From assembly GCA_018242525.1 (NCBI GenBank), contig JAFEBS010000001.1, positions 130,339-194,338 on the forward strand: a stretch of 64,000 nucleotides of DNA, written 5' to 3'. A program made the position numbers and the translations under genes. Under the pieces are notes generated by a model that saw only the letters and a list, made by a program, of their open reading frames with translations, was not told the DNA's origin and did no database searches. This stretch comes from Planctomycetota bacterium. GTDB lineage: Bacteria > Planctomycetota > Planctomycetia > Planctomycetales > Planctomycetaceae. Numbering within the stretch: position 1 is the first letter of the stretch; every line of letters begins with the position of its first letter. Below are positions 26,358 to 35,700 of the stretch, in pieces.

Positions 26358-26919
26358 GATCGATCACCTTTGTCGGAATATCGTCCCCAGCACCAGATAT
26401 GGTGATCGGGAGGGAAAAGGAAGTCCAGCCGTAACTGGTCAATCTCAGGAAGAGGATTTCCGCGCGAGGCGTCACAGGTTGCCAGCGCAGGGCCTCCACC
26501 GGATCGACTCTGGGGAATTCTACGTCGAAATCTGCCGAATCGTTGGCTCGTCCGGTGGAATGCCCCGGCTGTAACTGCCGAAACACCAGTCAGAACGGGC
26601 GAAAAAACCGGCCGCACGGCAGTTGCTGCCGAACTCGATGCCAGATTCGGGAAATGCGAGCCCGGGTCGCTGAAACTCGGCCGAAACATATTGACCCTTT
26701 CTTCCGGTTTTCACTATCACTCGCCCCGGTTCTCCACATTCCATTTCATCTTGATTCAGTCTGCCCCCATTTCAGGGAATTCCGGGTCCGGTTTTGCCGG
26801 TCACCCAATTTCAATACGTTTGTGAAAAGACGACGGCCTGTCGCTCATGGATGAGCGTCATTCCGCCGGAAACAAAGGTCGACGCATCGTCAACGCCAGA
26901 CCTGTAGGAGGAAGCTACC
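26358..26919. other. Divergent intergenic region upstream of the secretin gene, 562 bp
   Basis: No supported gene on either strand. It contains a sigma-70-like promoter candidate at 26691-26720 and ends with an AGGAGGA ribosome binding site for the secretin gene. Nothing else recognisable was seen. Confidence 0.5.
26691..26720 (+). promoter_or_regulatory. Candidate sigma-70-type promoter of the secretin gene
   Basis: TTGACC at 26691-26696 (5 of 6 match to TTGACA) and TATCAC at 26715-26720 (4 of 6 match to TATAAT) are separated by 18 bases. This leaves a leader of about 195 bases before the TTG start codon. It is a pattern match only. Confidence 0.4.
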
Positions 26920-29900
26920 TTGGGTAGGATCATTGGACTGATCGGTTGCACGTGCCTGGTCATCGTCGCGCTACGATTGACCAACCTTCAATATGCGGAT
27001 CGCACATTGAAGGGTGGCGAGGATCGTGTTCATGTGGCGGGACAATTGTCTCCGCGTGAGCACTACAAGCTCGGCAAGGAAATGTACCTGCGAGGCAAGT
27101 ACCGCGATGCGGTCGGTCACCTCGACGCAGCCATGGCTGCGAAGCTGGTACTGACAGGGACCGAACGCCGTCAGGCCGAGGAATACCTCACCCGGTCTCG
27201 CAGCCGGTTGCAGGCCAGGGCCGATGGCACGGTTGTCCGTGCCCAATCCGAGGCCGCCTGGGACCAGGACCCCGCTGAGGAATCTCCTCAAGGTGTTCCG
27301 GCTCACATGGCCGAGGTCGCCCGGGGTCGTGTTGACAAGCTGATGGATCAAGCGATGGCCGCGTTGAAACGTGGTGATCGTGCGGAAGCCATTAAGCTGG
27401 CAACGCTGGCGAACAGCTTCGCGCAGGATGCGAAAATCACTTTTGGCAGGAAGGAAATGACTCCAGCAGCCTTGCTGGCCCAGCTCCGTCCTGTAGCACA
27501 GGCAAATGCGACGGCTCCCGACTGGGCGGATGACGACGTGTCGGTGGGAAGTGCCGTCAAAACCGCGGCGGGACGCAAGGTTCAGCAGGTCGGAGCCGAG
27601 AGTTTCGACGACGTTGGTCCCGGACAACAGGTTCGCTCGGCCTCCACGCAGCCGGCCTCGACTCGAGATCAGGCGATTGCGCTGGTGACCCAGGCCCGAC
27701 AGGATCTGAAGGCCGGTCGCTACGACGAAGCACGCCGCAAGGCTCTGGCCGCCGATGAACTGGATGTCACCTATGACGTGTTCGACGACCGTCCGGAGCT
27801 GGTTCTGAACGATGTGGATCGTTTGACCAATACGGCCACGCTGGCCGGTGCCACCAGACACCAGGAGGCCGCACCAGTCGCGGCCGCGGACGGACAACAG
27901 CGAACGGCCGCCAAGAACTCGAAGAAACAACAGGCAGTTCGGTTGCTCGAACTTGCTCGCCAGGACATTGCCAATGGGAACCTGGAAGCGGCACAGGCAA
28001 AGGCGGATCAAGCCGAACAACTGAATGTTGCCTATGGCTTGTTTGATGACACGCCAGAACTGGTTCAGAGTGACGTGGCAGCCCGCCGCGCTGCTGAAGG
28101 GATTGCCGAAACCAAGGTGCCCTCCACCGAAACTGCTCCGGCGGCCAAGCCACAAGCTCAGGCTCTGCTGGCGAAGGCTCGTCAGGCACTGAGCGAAGAC
28201 CGTCTGGATGAAGCCCGCCAACTGGCGATTGAAGCGGAACGCCTGAAGGCTCCGTATGACCTGTTCGATGATCGCCCGGACCTGGTTCTGGCCGATGTCG
28301 CCCGGAGTGCCAAGCGTGGACCAACCACCCCAGGTACGCCCGTTGGTGATGCAGGACCCTCCGAAACCGCCACGCAAACCGCGAATGTCAACAGTGCCGC
28401 CGCTCGTCAGAACATGTCTCCGGCCCAACAGCAGGCGACAGAACTGCTCCGACAGGCTCGACAGTTGACCAAGGCGGGTCGCTATGATGAAGCCCGCGAG
28501 AAGGTTGCGGAAGCAGAAGGCATGAATGTTGCCTTCCCCGTCTTCGCAGATCGTCCAGACCTGGTTCTGGCCGACCTGGAGGCCAAGCTGGGGAATGCCA
28601 ATGTTGCCAGCAATGGACGTGGTTCACGGGAAGCAATCGAAACCGCCAGCGGATTTGATTCCGCTCCAACGGAAGCCAACCCGTTCGCCCAGGGGAATTC
28701 GTCACGCTCGGTGGGACGCAATCTGAGCAGTGTCACGCAGGCCGATTCGATCAACGTTGTGAATCCCAACGGTGCTTCGGCCGGCGAACTGTACAGCCAG
28801 GGAATGAAAGAACTGAATCGCGGGAATCGGCAGGCTGCCTACAGCGCGTTCCTGGCGGCCCATCAGACCGGTCAGAAACTGGACTATGTGAAGGCTCAGC
28901 GCCTGCAGGACTACCTGCGGGAACTGGCTCCGCGAACCTCGCGGACGGGGATCCAACTGGCCAACAATACGCAGATTGGTGACGGCGATGTCGACACGCT
29001 GCCGGGTGATGATCAGCCCGCTCCGCTCGACGCCGCGGCCCAGGAACAGATGGTGCGCTACGATCGACTTCGCAGTGACGTGCTGAATGCAGTCTTCAAG
29101 GCCGAACGCATGAAGGCGACCGATCCCGAAGCGGCCCTGACTCTGATTGATCAGACCATGGCCAGGGTGGAAGCGTCCGAACTGCCGGAAGCGTCGGCTG
29201 CGTCGCTGATGAAGAATCTGAACAAGACCCGTTCGGGACTGCAGTCGGAAATCGTCCGTCAGCAGCCGAACCTGGAGATGAAGCATCGCAACGAAGAAGT
29301 GAAGAAGGATGTGGAACGCGTGGTTCAAAACAACATCCGGATCGAGCAGGAATTCGCGAAGCTGGTCGAGGAATTCAACGACCTGTTCAAGCAACAGCGA
29401 TTCGCGGAAGCCGAAGTCGTTGCCAAGAAGGCCAAGGAGTTGAATCCGAAAGATCCAACAGCAGAAACGCTGTTCTGGAAGGCTCGGTTCGGTCGCCGCA
29501 TCGCCAGCAACAGCGAACTGCAGAACAACAAGGAAGAAACGTTCTGGAAGTCGCTGGATGACGTCGAGCAGACCGTGGTGCACAACATCACGGACGAGAA
29601 CCCGATCGACTTCGGAAAGAAATGGAAGGACATCTCCGAACGTCGCAAGGGCCGATACCGTGCCGACAGCCGCAAGCGTGGCGAAAAGGAACTGGAAATC
29701 GAGTCGGCGCTGTCCAAGCGGATCTCGCTGCACGAAGACCAGGTTCCCCTGGCCGAAGTCATCAAGAAGATCCAGGCCATTGCCGCCATCAACATCGTGC
29801 TGGATATGCAGGGTCTGGAAGAAGAAGGAGCCAGCTCCAACAGTCTGGTGTCGATCGAAGTCGACAGCATCCAGGTGAAGAGTGCCCTGAACCTGATTCT

Positions 29901-31692
29901 GAACCCCAACAACCTGGCGTATACTGTCGAAAACGAAGTCTTGAAAATCACCAGTCGGATGCGTGTCCAGGGTGATCTGGTCGTCGTCACGTATCCGGTC
30001 GCCGACCTGGTTGTGCCGATTCCCGATCCGTCGAACCAGGTGATGGATCCGTTCAACGGAGTCAACTCGGGGGTCAGCAGCAATGGTCAGATGAGTGTCC
30101 CGCCGCAGGGTTTCGGGCAGATTGCCCAGAATCAGACCGGTTCCTTTGACCCGGCCAATCCGGGGCGTCGGCAGCCAGCCAATGCCATGGATCCGGACTT
30201 CAGTGCCCTGAGTGACCTGATCGTTGCGACAATTGCTCCCGACAGCTGGGATCAAATCGGTGGTCCGGCTTCGATCAAGACGCACGAAACGACGCTGAGC
30301 CTGGTGATCCGCCAGACCCAGAAGATTCACGAAGAAATCACCGATCTGCTGGACCAGCTTCGCCGTCTGCAGGATCTGCAGGTGACGATCGAAGTTCGCT
30401 TCGTCACGGTTAGCGACCGGTTCTTCGAGCGAATCGGGATCGACTTCAACTTCAACATGGCTCCAACCACTGGTTATCCCAATGTGGACAACAGCGGCCT
30501 GCCCTTGCAGAAGTTTGGTTCGGTCAACCTGCCACAATTCGGTTTGACGGGGTCAACGAACCAGCAAGGGCAGAACCAGCAGGGCCAGCAGCAGGGCGGG
30601 CAACAGCAGGGCGGGCAACAACAACAGGGCCAGCAGGGCCAGCAGAGCCAGCAGCAGACTGGGGGCGCTCAATCTGGCTTCTTCGGTGCCGGACCGACCT
30701 TGAACCTGTACAACAACCCCAGCAATCCTTCGATCGTGGGGATGAAGAACTCGACAAACTTTACCCAGGATCTGAGCGTTCCATTCCATCAGGGCTCATT
30801 CGCCGTGGGTGTGCCAACCTTCGGTAACTACAATCCGCAGGCTGGTATGGAAATGGGGATGGCAATCCTGAGTGACATTGAAGCGTTTTTCTTCATCCAG
30901 GCCGCCCAGGGTGATCAGAGGAACAACCTGATGTTTGCTCCCAAGGTGACCGTCTTCAACGGCCAGACCGGAACGGTGACCGACTCCAAGGCCCGTCCGT
31001 TCGTGACCAGTCTGATTCCCACCGTCGGTTTCGCTTCCACCGGATTCCAGCCGGTCATCACGACCGTCAATGAAGGGATTTCGCTGTCGGTCACTGCAGT
31101 CGTCTCATCCGATCGCCGCTTCGTGCGGTTGTCGGTCAACCCACTGTTCAGCTCGATCACCGACGTCTTCACCTTCTCCTTCGTCGGTGGAGGTGGTGCC
31201 GGACAACAGGGTCAACAAGGTCAGCAAGGCCAGAACCAGCAGGGTGGCCAGGGTGGCTTTGGCGGTGGCCAGTTCGGTGGTGGTGGTGGTCAGCAGGGCT
31301 TCGGGATCGGTGGTGGATTCGGTGGCGGTGGTGGTGGCGGCTTTGGTGGTGGTGGTGGCGGCGGCTTCGGTGGCGGCCAGAACGGCAATAACAATAACCG
31401 CAACGGTGGCGGCCAGACGATTACCGTCCAGCAGCCTGTCGTTGAACGTGTGACAGTCCTGACCACGGTCAGTGTTCCTGACGGCGGCACGATTCTGCTG
31501 GGTGGAATCAAGCGGCTGAAGGAAGGCCGAAACATGTCCGGTGTGCCGATCCTCAACAAGATTCCGTATGTCAGCCGCCTGTTCAAGAATACAGGGGTTG
31601 GTCGTGAAACGGAAAGCCTGATGCTGATGATTACTCCACGAATCATCATCCAGGAAGAAGAGGAAGAGCTGCTGGGTCTACCGCGCACCTAA
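26920..31692 (+). CDS. Secretin (type II/III secretion or type IV pilus family) with N-terminal repeat array
   Basis: A 1590-residue protein starting at TTG 26920. The start is supported by AGGAGGA about eight bases upstream and by the hydrophobic signal segment right after it (IIGLIGCTCLVIVALRL). Residues 45-560 contain TPR-like segments and four related blocks (from nucleotides about 27667, 27928, 28153 and 28432) with the pattern ARQ-x-L-x-x-GRYDEAR and F-D-D-R-P-E/D-L-V-L. A coiled-coil region follows (to about 930), then STN/secretin N-domains (LVSIEVDSIQVKSALNLIL) and the secretin core (VTIEVRFVTVSDRFFERIG, VTVFNGQTGTVTD, VPDGGTILLGGIKRL, VPILNKIPYVSRLFKN, LMLMITPRII). It should form the outer-membrane channel for protein export. 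It is much longer than usual GspD because of the repeat array and two low-complexity inserts. Confidence 0.93.
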   Translation: MGRIIGLIGCTCLVIVALRLTNLQYADRTLKGGEDRVHVAGQLSPREHYKLGKEMYLRGKYRDAVGHLDAAMAAKLVLTGTERRQAEEYLTRSRSRLQARADGTVVRAQSEAAWDQDPAEESPQGVPAHMAEVARGRVDKLMDQAMAALKRGDRAEAIKLATLANSFAQDAKITFGRKEMTPAALLAQLRPVAQANATAPDWADDDVSVGSAVKTAAGRKVQQVGAESFDDVGPGQQVRSASTQPASTRDQAIALVTQARQDLKAGRYDEARRKALAADELDVTYDVFDDRPELVLNDVDRLTNTATLAGATRHQEAAPVAAADGQQRTAAKNSKKQQAVRLLELARQDIANGNLEAAQAKADQAEQLNVAYGLFDDTPELVQSDVAARRAAEGIAETKVPSTETAPAAKPQAQALLAKARQALSEDRLDEARQLAIEAERLKAPYDLFDDRPDLVLADVARSAKRGPTTPGTPVGDAGPSETATQTANVNSAAARQNMSPAQQQATELLRQARQLTKAGRYDEAREKVAEAEGMNVAFPVFADRPDLVLADLEAKLGNANVASNGRGSREAIETASGFDSAPTEANPFAQGNSSRSVGRNLSSVTQADSINVVNPNGASAGELYSQGMKELNRGNRQAAYSAFLAAHQTGQKLDYVKAQRLQDYLRELAPRTSRTGIQLANNTQIGDGDVDTLPGDDQPAPLDAAAQEQMVRYDRLRSDVLNAVFKAERMKATDPEAALTLIDQTMARVEASELPEASAASLMKNLNKTRSGLQSEIVRQQPNLEMKHRNEEVKKDVERVVQNNIRIEQEFAKLVEEFNDLFKQQRFAEAEVVAKKAKELNPKDPTAETLFWKARFGRRIASNSELQNNKEETFWKSLDDVEQTVVHNITDENPIDFGKKWKDISERRKGRYRADSRKRGEKELEIESALSKRISLHEDQVPLAEVIKKIQAIAAINIVLDMQGLEEEGASSNSLVSIEVDSIQVKSALNLILNPNNLAYTVENEVLKITSRMRVQGDLVVVTYPVADLVVPIPDPSNQVMDPFNGVNSGVSSNGQMSVPPQGFGQIAQNQTGSFDPANPGRRQPANAMDPDFSALSDLIVATIAPDSWDQIGGPASIKTHETTLSLVIRQTQKIHEEITDLLDQLRRLQDLQVTIEVRFVTVSDRFFERIGIDFNFNMAPTTGYPNVDNSGLPLQKFGSVNLPQFGLTGSTNQQGQNQQGQQQGGQQQGGQQQQGQQGQQSQQQTGGAQSGFFGAGPTLNLYNNPSNPSIVGMKNSTNFTQDLSVPFHQGSFAVGVPTFGNYNPQAGMEMGMAILSDIEAFFFIQAAQGDQRNNLMFAPKVTVFNGQTGTVTDSKARPFVTSLIPTVGFASTGFQPVITTVNEGISLSVTAVVSSDRRFVRLSVNPLFSSITDVFTFSFVGGGGAGQQGQQGQQGQNQQGGQGGFGGGQFGGGGGQQGFGIGGGFGGGGGGGFGGGGGGGFGGGQNGNNNNRNGGGQTITVQQPVVERVTVLTTVSVPDGGTILLGGIKRLKEGRNMSGVPILNKIPYVSRLFKNTGVGRETESLMLMITPRIIIQEEEEELLGLPRT
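30562..30660 (+). repeat. Gln/Gly low-complexity insert within the secretin
   Basis: Short CAGCAG/GGGCAG-type codon repeats encode a run dominated by Gln and Gly between two beta-strand segments of the secretin core. Such codon repeats are prone to length change. Confidence 0.8.
31183..31419 (+). repeat. Gly-rich low-complexity insert within the secretin
   Basis: GGTGGT/GGCGGC and CAGCAAGGT codon repeats encode about 75 residues of Gly, Gln, Asn and Phe just before the conserved VPDGGTILLGG motif. It lies in a loop position relative to the secretin barrel, so it may be a flexible exposed or lumenal segment. Confidence 0.8.
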
Positions 31693-31719
31693 AACCGAGG
31701 CTCTGTCGCAAGTCCTCGG

Positions 31720-31756
31720 CCGCCGCGATCTCACGGGCAGATCGCGGCGGTTTTTT
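31720..31756 (+). terminator. Strong intrinsic terminator of the secretin gene
   Basis: CCGCCGCGATCT (31720-31731) and AGATCGCGGCGG (31739-31750) form a perfect 12-bp stem with a 7-base loop, followed by six T (31751-31756). It begins 28 bases after the secretin stop. Confidence 0.9.
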
Positions 31757-31799
31757 ATTTCGCCCGCGAAATGCCCGCGTGCATGACCGAAGATGCTGG

Positions 31800-32693
31800 T
31801 CATTTCCTGCGTTCAATTTTTGCCGTCTTCCGCTCGGTCTGAATCGCTTCCGCCCACAACTGTTCCGACAGTCGTTCCATGATCTGCGGTCGCACATCTT
31901 CCAGGCTCAAGTCGCCGGGGATTCGTTCCGTCACTTGCAGCAGATGCACACCGAAGGCGGAAACAATCGGATCGCTGAGGTCATTCACTTTCAGTGCAAA
32001 TGCCGCCTGGGTGACGGGAGTGGGGAGTTTGCCGCGTGGTCCGAAGTAACCGACATCGCCACCCTGTTCCTTGCTGGGCGATTCGGAATTCATCCGGGCG
32101 CAGTCGGCGAACGAGATCTTGCCGGCCGTGACCTGCGCTTTCAGTTCTTTCAATCGATTTGATCTCGCGGCCACATCCGCATCGGTCGGCCGGGTGGGAA
32201 GCTTCAAAAAGATCTGCCGGGCGCGCAGCCGTGTTCCGTCCAGTTCCGCGCGGTGCTGATCGAAGTATTCCTTCGTCTGGGGCAATGTGATGGTGTGACG
32301 GGCATAGTATTGCCAGGCGAGTGGCAGGCTGAGTTCCGATTTCAGTCGTTCGGGTGTGTAGCCCAGCTTGGGAAGCAGGATCGCAGGGTCGTCTCCATGT
32401 TTCCTGATGGCGTCCTCGGCCAGTCGAATCTGAAACGCCAGGTCCTCGTCGGGGGCGGTGATCTTACGCTTGGCCAGGTATTCGCGGATCAGTTGCCGGT
32501 CGATCAATTCTTCGATCAATTTCGGTTCCCGTGCGGCACGTTCTTCGGCCTTCACCTGCCGGGTGGTGGCGGCGAATTCCACATCCCCGGCCGTGATTGC
32601 GGTCCCATTGACCGTCACGACGACACGCGTCGCATCGTCCACACCCAGGATCGCGGCGGTCTGCAACAACGTGGCTAGACAAATGACATTCAT
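31800..32693 (-). CDS. Parvulin-type peptidyl-prolyl cis-trans isomerase (SurA/PrsA-like)
   Basis: A 297-residue protein from ATG 32693, with CGGAG upstream. A short hydrophobic N-terminus (VICLATLLQTAAILGV) is probably a signal peptide, placing it in the periplasm. Residues about 30-150 form a SurA-N-like helical chaperone region (VVTVNGTAITAGDVEFA, LIEELIDRQLIREYL). The rotamase (PpiC) domain covers about 165-275: RARQIFLKLPTRPT, FADCARMNSESPSKEQGGD, VGYFGPRGKLPTPVTQAAF and SDPIVSAFGVHLLQVTE. It likely assists folding of exported or outer-membrane proteins. A TATACT sequence about 42 bases upstream of the start on the minus strand could be a -10 box, but no good -35 is present. It lies downstream of the TPR gene on the same strand. 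Confidence 0.93.
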   Translation of the reverse strand: MNVICLATLLQTAAILGVDDATRVVVTVNGTAITAGDVEFAATTRQVKAEERAAREPKLIEELIDRQLIREYLAKRKITAPDEDLAFQIRLAEDAIRKHGDDPAILLPKLGYTPERLKSELSLPLAWQYYARHTITLPQTKEYFDQHRAELDGTRLRARQIFLKLPTRPTDADVAARSNRLKELKAQVTAGKISFADCARMNSESPSKEQGGDVGYFGPRGKLPTPVTQAAFALKVNDLSDPIVSAFGVHLLQVTERIPGDLSLEDVRPQIMERLSEQLWAEAIQTERKTAKIERRK

Positions 32694-32790
32694 GGCAACT
32701 CCGTTCCTGATGAATCCTCAACTGATGGTGGGCCAGTATAGACGCTTTTTCCGGCGATGCGGAGCGAGCTGATAAAAGCCACCGTTCAAC

Positions 32791-35700
32791 TCACTTTGCC
32801 CACATCTCCAGTTCGGCCGTCAGGCGTTCGATTGTGGTTTCGTCGCCCGTCGTTTTGGCGATCTGCATCCATTCGTCCAGGATGACCCTGCCGAGATCGA
32901 TTTTTCCGGCCTGTCGACATGATCTCAGTGAGCGTCGGCCCAGCAGCTCCCCCTGTTGGACAAGCGCCGGCTGATTCAGGCAGCGTCGAGCAATCAGCCA
33001 GAGCGCAACCTCGTCGGCAAAAAGGTTCGTGGCAGTCGCTTTGGTCTCCGACTGCCGGGATTCGATCTTCCGGACAATTGTGTCCATCAGCGTGGTGACG
33101 AGGTTGTCCTGCCTGGCGGCGCTTGCGAACTGAATCGACAGGATCAACAGTGGTAAATCGTCGCCATGGGCTTCCCGTTGTCTCTTCAGGGCGCTGGTCA
33201 ATCGAGTGGTCAGCACCTCGTCCTGCAGGATTCCAGGCCACAAGTCGTCCCAACGACATTTCAAATGACGATGAACTCCCTGCGACTCGACAGACAGGGG
33301 TAACGTCAATCGTTTGATCCCGTCGAAGTTCTCGAAGTACTGGACGAGTGATTCCGGTTTCAACTCGCTGATCGTTGTAATCAGGTTCTCCATGTGATCG
33401 GTCTGGAATTGCCGGACAAATTCCCTGCGATGTTCGGGGTGTTGCTTCCACATTTTGACGAACAATTGATCGCCGAATTCCTCGGTTGCCGGTCGGTTGT
33501 GCAGTTCGGTGACGATGGAATTCAGCGTCGCCAGGGTCGGGTCGTGGACACACCAGTCGATCTGCGCCAGCAGCCGTGCAAAGGGAGCCAGGGACTTGCT
33601 CCTTTCGAATCGGAACAGGAAATCCCGGCAGCGCGAGGCAAATTCCCGGCAGTCTGACTGGACCATGACGTTCATCTGCGCAAACGCTTCGTCGTACTGT
33701 TCCAGTTCAACGTATTTCAAAATCAGCGGAAACCGGTTGGGCGAATCCGCCAGCTCCATCGTCAATTTGACGATTGTCACTTCCGCCGCCCGTTTGTCGT
33801 TGCCGGCGACTGTGTGCAGGCCGATCATCCGGGTCAGCAGTTTTTCCGGGGGCGAACCCTCGGCCAGTGTCCGTTCGTCGGCGTCGATGAGCGATTCCAG
33901 TTGCCCGGTGGCTCGCAATACCTGGTGACAGTGTTGGCGAAATTCCTCGGGCGTTGACGTTTTGACGGTCAATGGGCGAGCCCCATCACTGCTGTCCAAT
34001 TGATAGGAGATGATGCCGGCAGAACCACCCGGCCGCCGATGATCCAGGATGTGCAGCGCCTCCAGAACCGTCTGGGCGGCATCGTGCTTTTTGCCCTGTT
34101 TCAACTGCACATCCATCAGAATCTGCAGCGGAGCCAGATCGAGTGATTCTGTTTCAGCAGTTCGCTTGAGCATTTTCTCGACCTCTTCCAACAGCCCCAG
34201 TTCCAGCATCAGCGGGGCCAGCTTGACCAGTTCCTTGTGTTCGACCCGTTCCGCCGTCAGTCGCTGCACCGCTGCTTTGGCCCGCTCCAGACTTCTCACA
34301 ACAATCGCCAGGTGAAGAATCTTCTTTTCCGCGTCCGGATTGCGGGGACCGGTGTCCTGATCGAGAAGTGCCAGCGCTTTGGAGAAGTTGCTCACCGATT
34401 CGTATTGACGAACCAGAGCCCCCCTGAGGTCGAAATTGTTCGGTAATCGGTCGGCTCCGAAATCCTGAATGGCCGCTTCCAGAAGCCGGAACGATTCGTC
34501 ACTCTGGAAGGCATTCCATTGGATGTATGCCAGGGCATGCTGCCAGTAAAGTCGTTCCAGGGTCGTTGGTCCCGCCCCCTGGATTTCCTGTGCTAACAGC
34601 GAAATCAGTTCGTCGCCGCGTTTCGCCGCGAGAAACTCCCGCCGGATTGACGTCAGCATGGAACGCGCGGCGTCCCCGTAGATGAATCCCGGCATGTCCG
34701 CGGACCCCTGGGATACGGAGATTCCAGTGATGTAATACACTTGTCCGGAACCCGTAAATCTGACCGCGCCTTGAACCGGCGCATTCGGTGTCTGACCAGC
34801 GCTGCCTGCGATTCGCAGTCGGCCCATCTCTTCCGTCGCCAATCGCAGGTATTGCTTCCAGACCACCAGCATGTCGTCCGCTTGATTGGATGTTTTCAGG
34901 AGCGGTGCCAGACGAGTCGCCACGATTGCCGATGCCAGGAAGGTGCGACTGTTGGCCGCAGCGGAGTGTTGAAACATCAGATCCAGCAGTCGCCGGGTCG
35001 ATTTCATGTCGGAGAGCTGCTGATCGAATTGCAGGAGTAGACAAGCGACTTGAAGATCCGCCGCATTCTGAACAGCGTCGGCAAACAACTCGGACGCACT
35101 GTCTGACCGGTTCCCCAGGGTCAATTCGGTAACCACCCCGCGCAGCAGGAACACTTTCAGCGGGATCAGATCCGTGCGCCGGTCAATCGTGCGATAGACT
35201 CGAACGACCTCGTCCAGGCTCGCATTGTCCAGGGCAGGCGAGTTTTGCTGACGTCCGCTGCCTCCCAGGAAGCTGACTTGATTCAAAGTGGGGTTTCGGT
35301 CCCCGATACTCTGCAGGAACAGGACGCGGGCTTCGAGATCATCCTCCGACAACTGCATCAGTTTTCGGATCACATCTCGCTTCTGCTCGTTTTTATTCTG
35401 AAAGGCCAGAATCGAGATCTGATCCATCAGATCCCGTCGCGTGGGGACAGGGGATCGGGACGGGGCATGGCGTTGCATGAACTCGTTCAGATCAAAGTTG
35501 GAGGACGGGGTCAGGCGCAGCAGCCAACCCCAGGCTGCCATCCGTGCGACACCGTAGTCGTGCGGGTTGACCCAGTTGTGTGGCAGGTTCGTACCACTCA
35601 CCACCCTGCTCCGGGTCGGTATTTGCGGCAAATTCGACGTCAGTTGAAACTGCCGCATGTTGGACAGACGAGACACCAAGGGGAGCGGCAGCGACGTCCC

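Noticed and set aside
28702..30537. 611-residue open frame antisense to the secretin gene
   Set aside because: It lies opposite a gene with clear secretin motifs; the antisense reading has no recognisable domain, signal or ribosome binding site.
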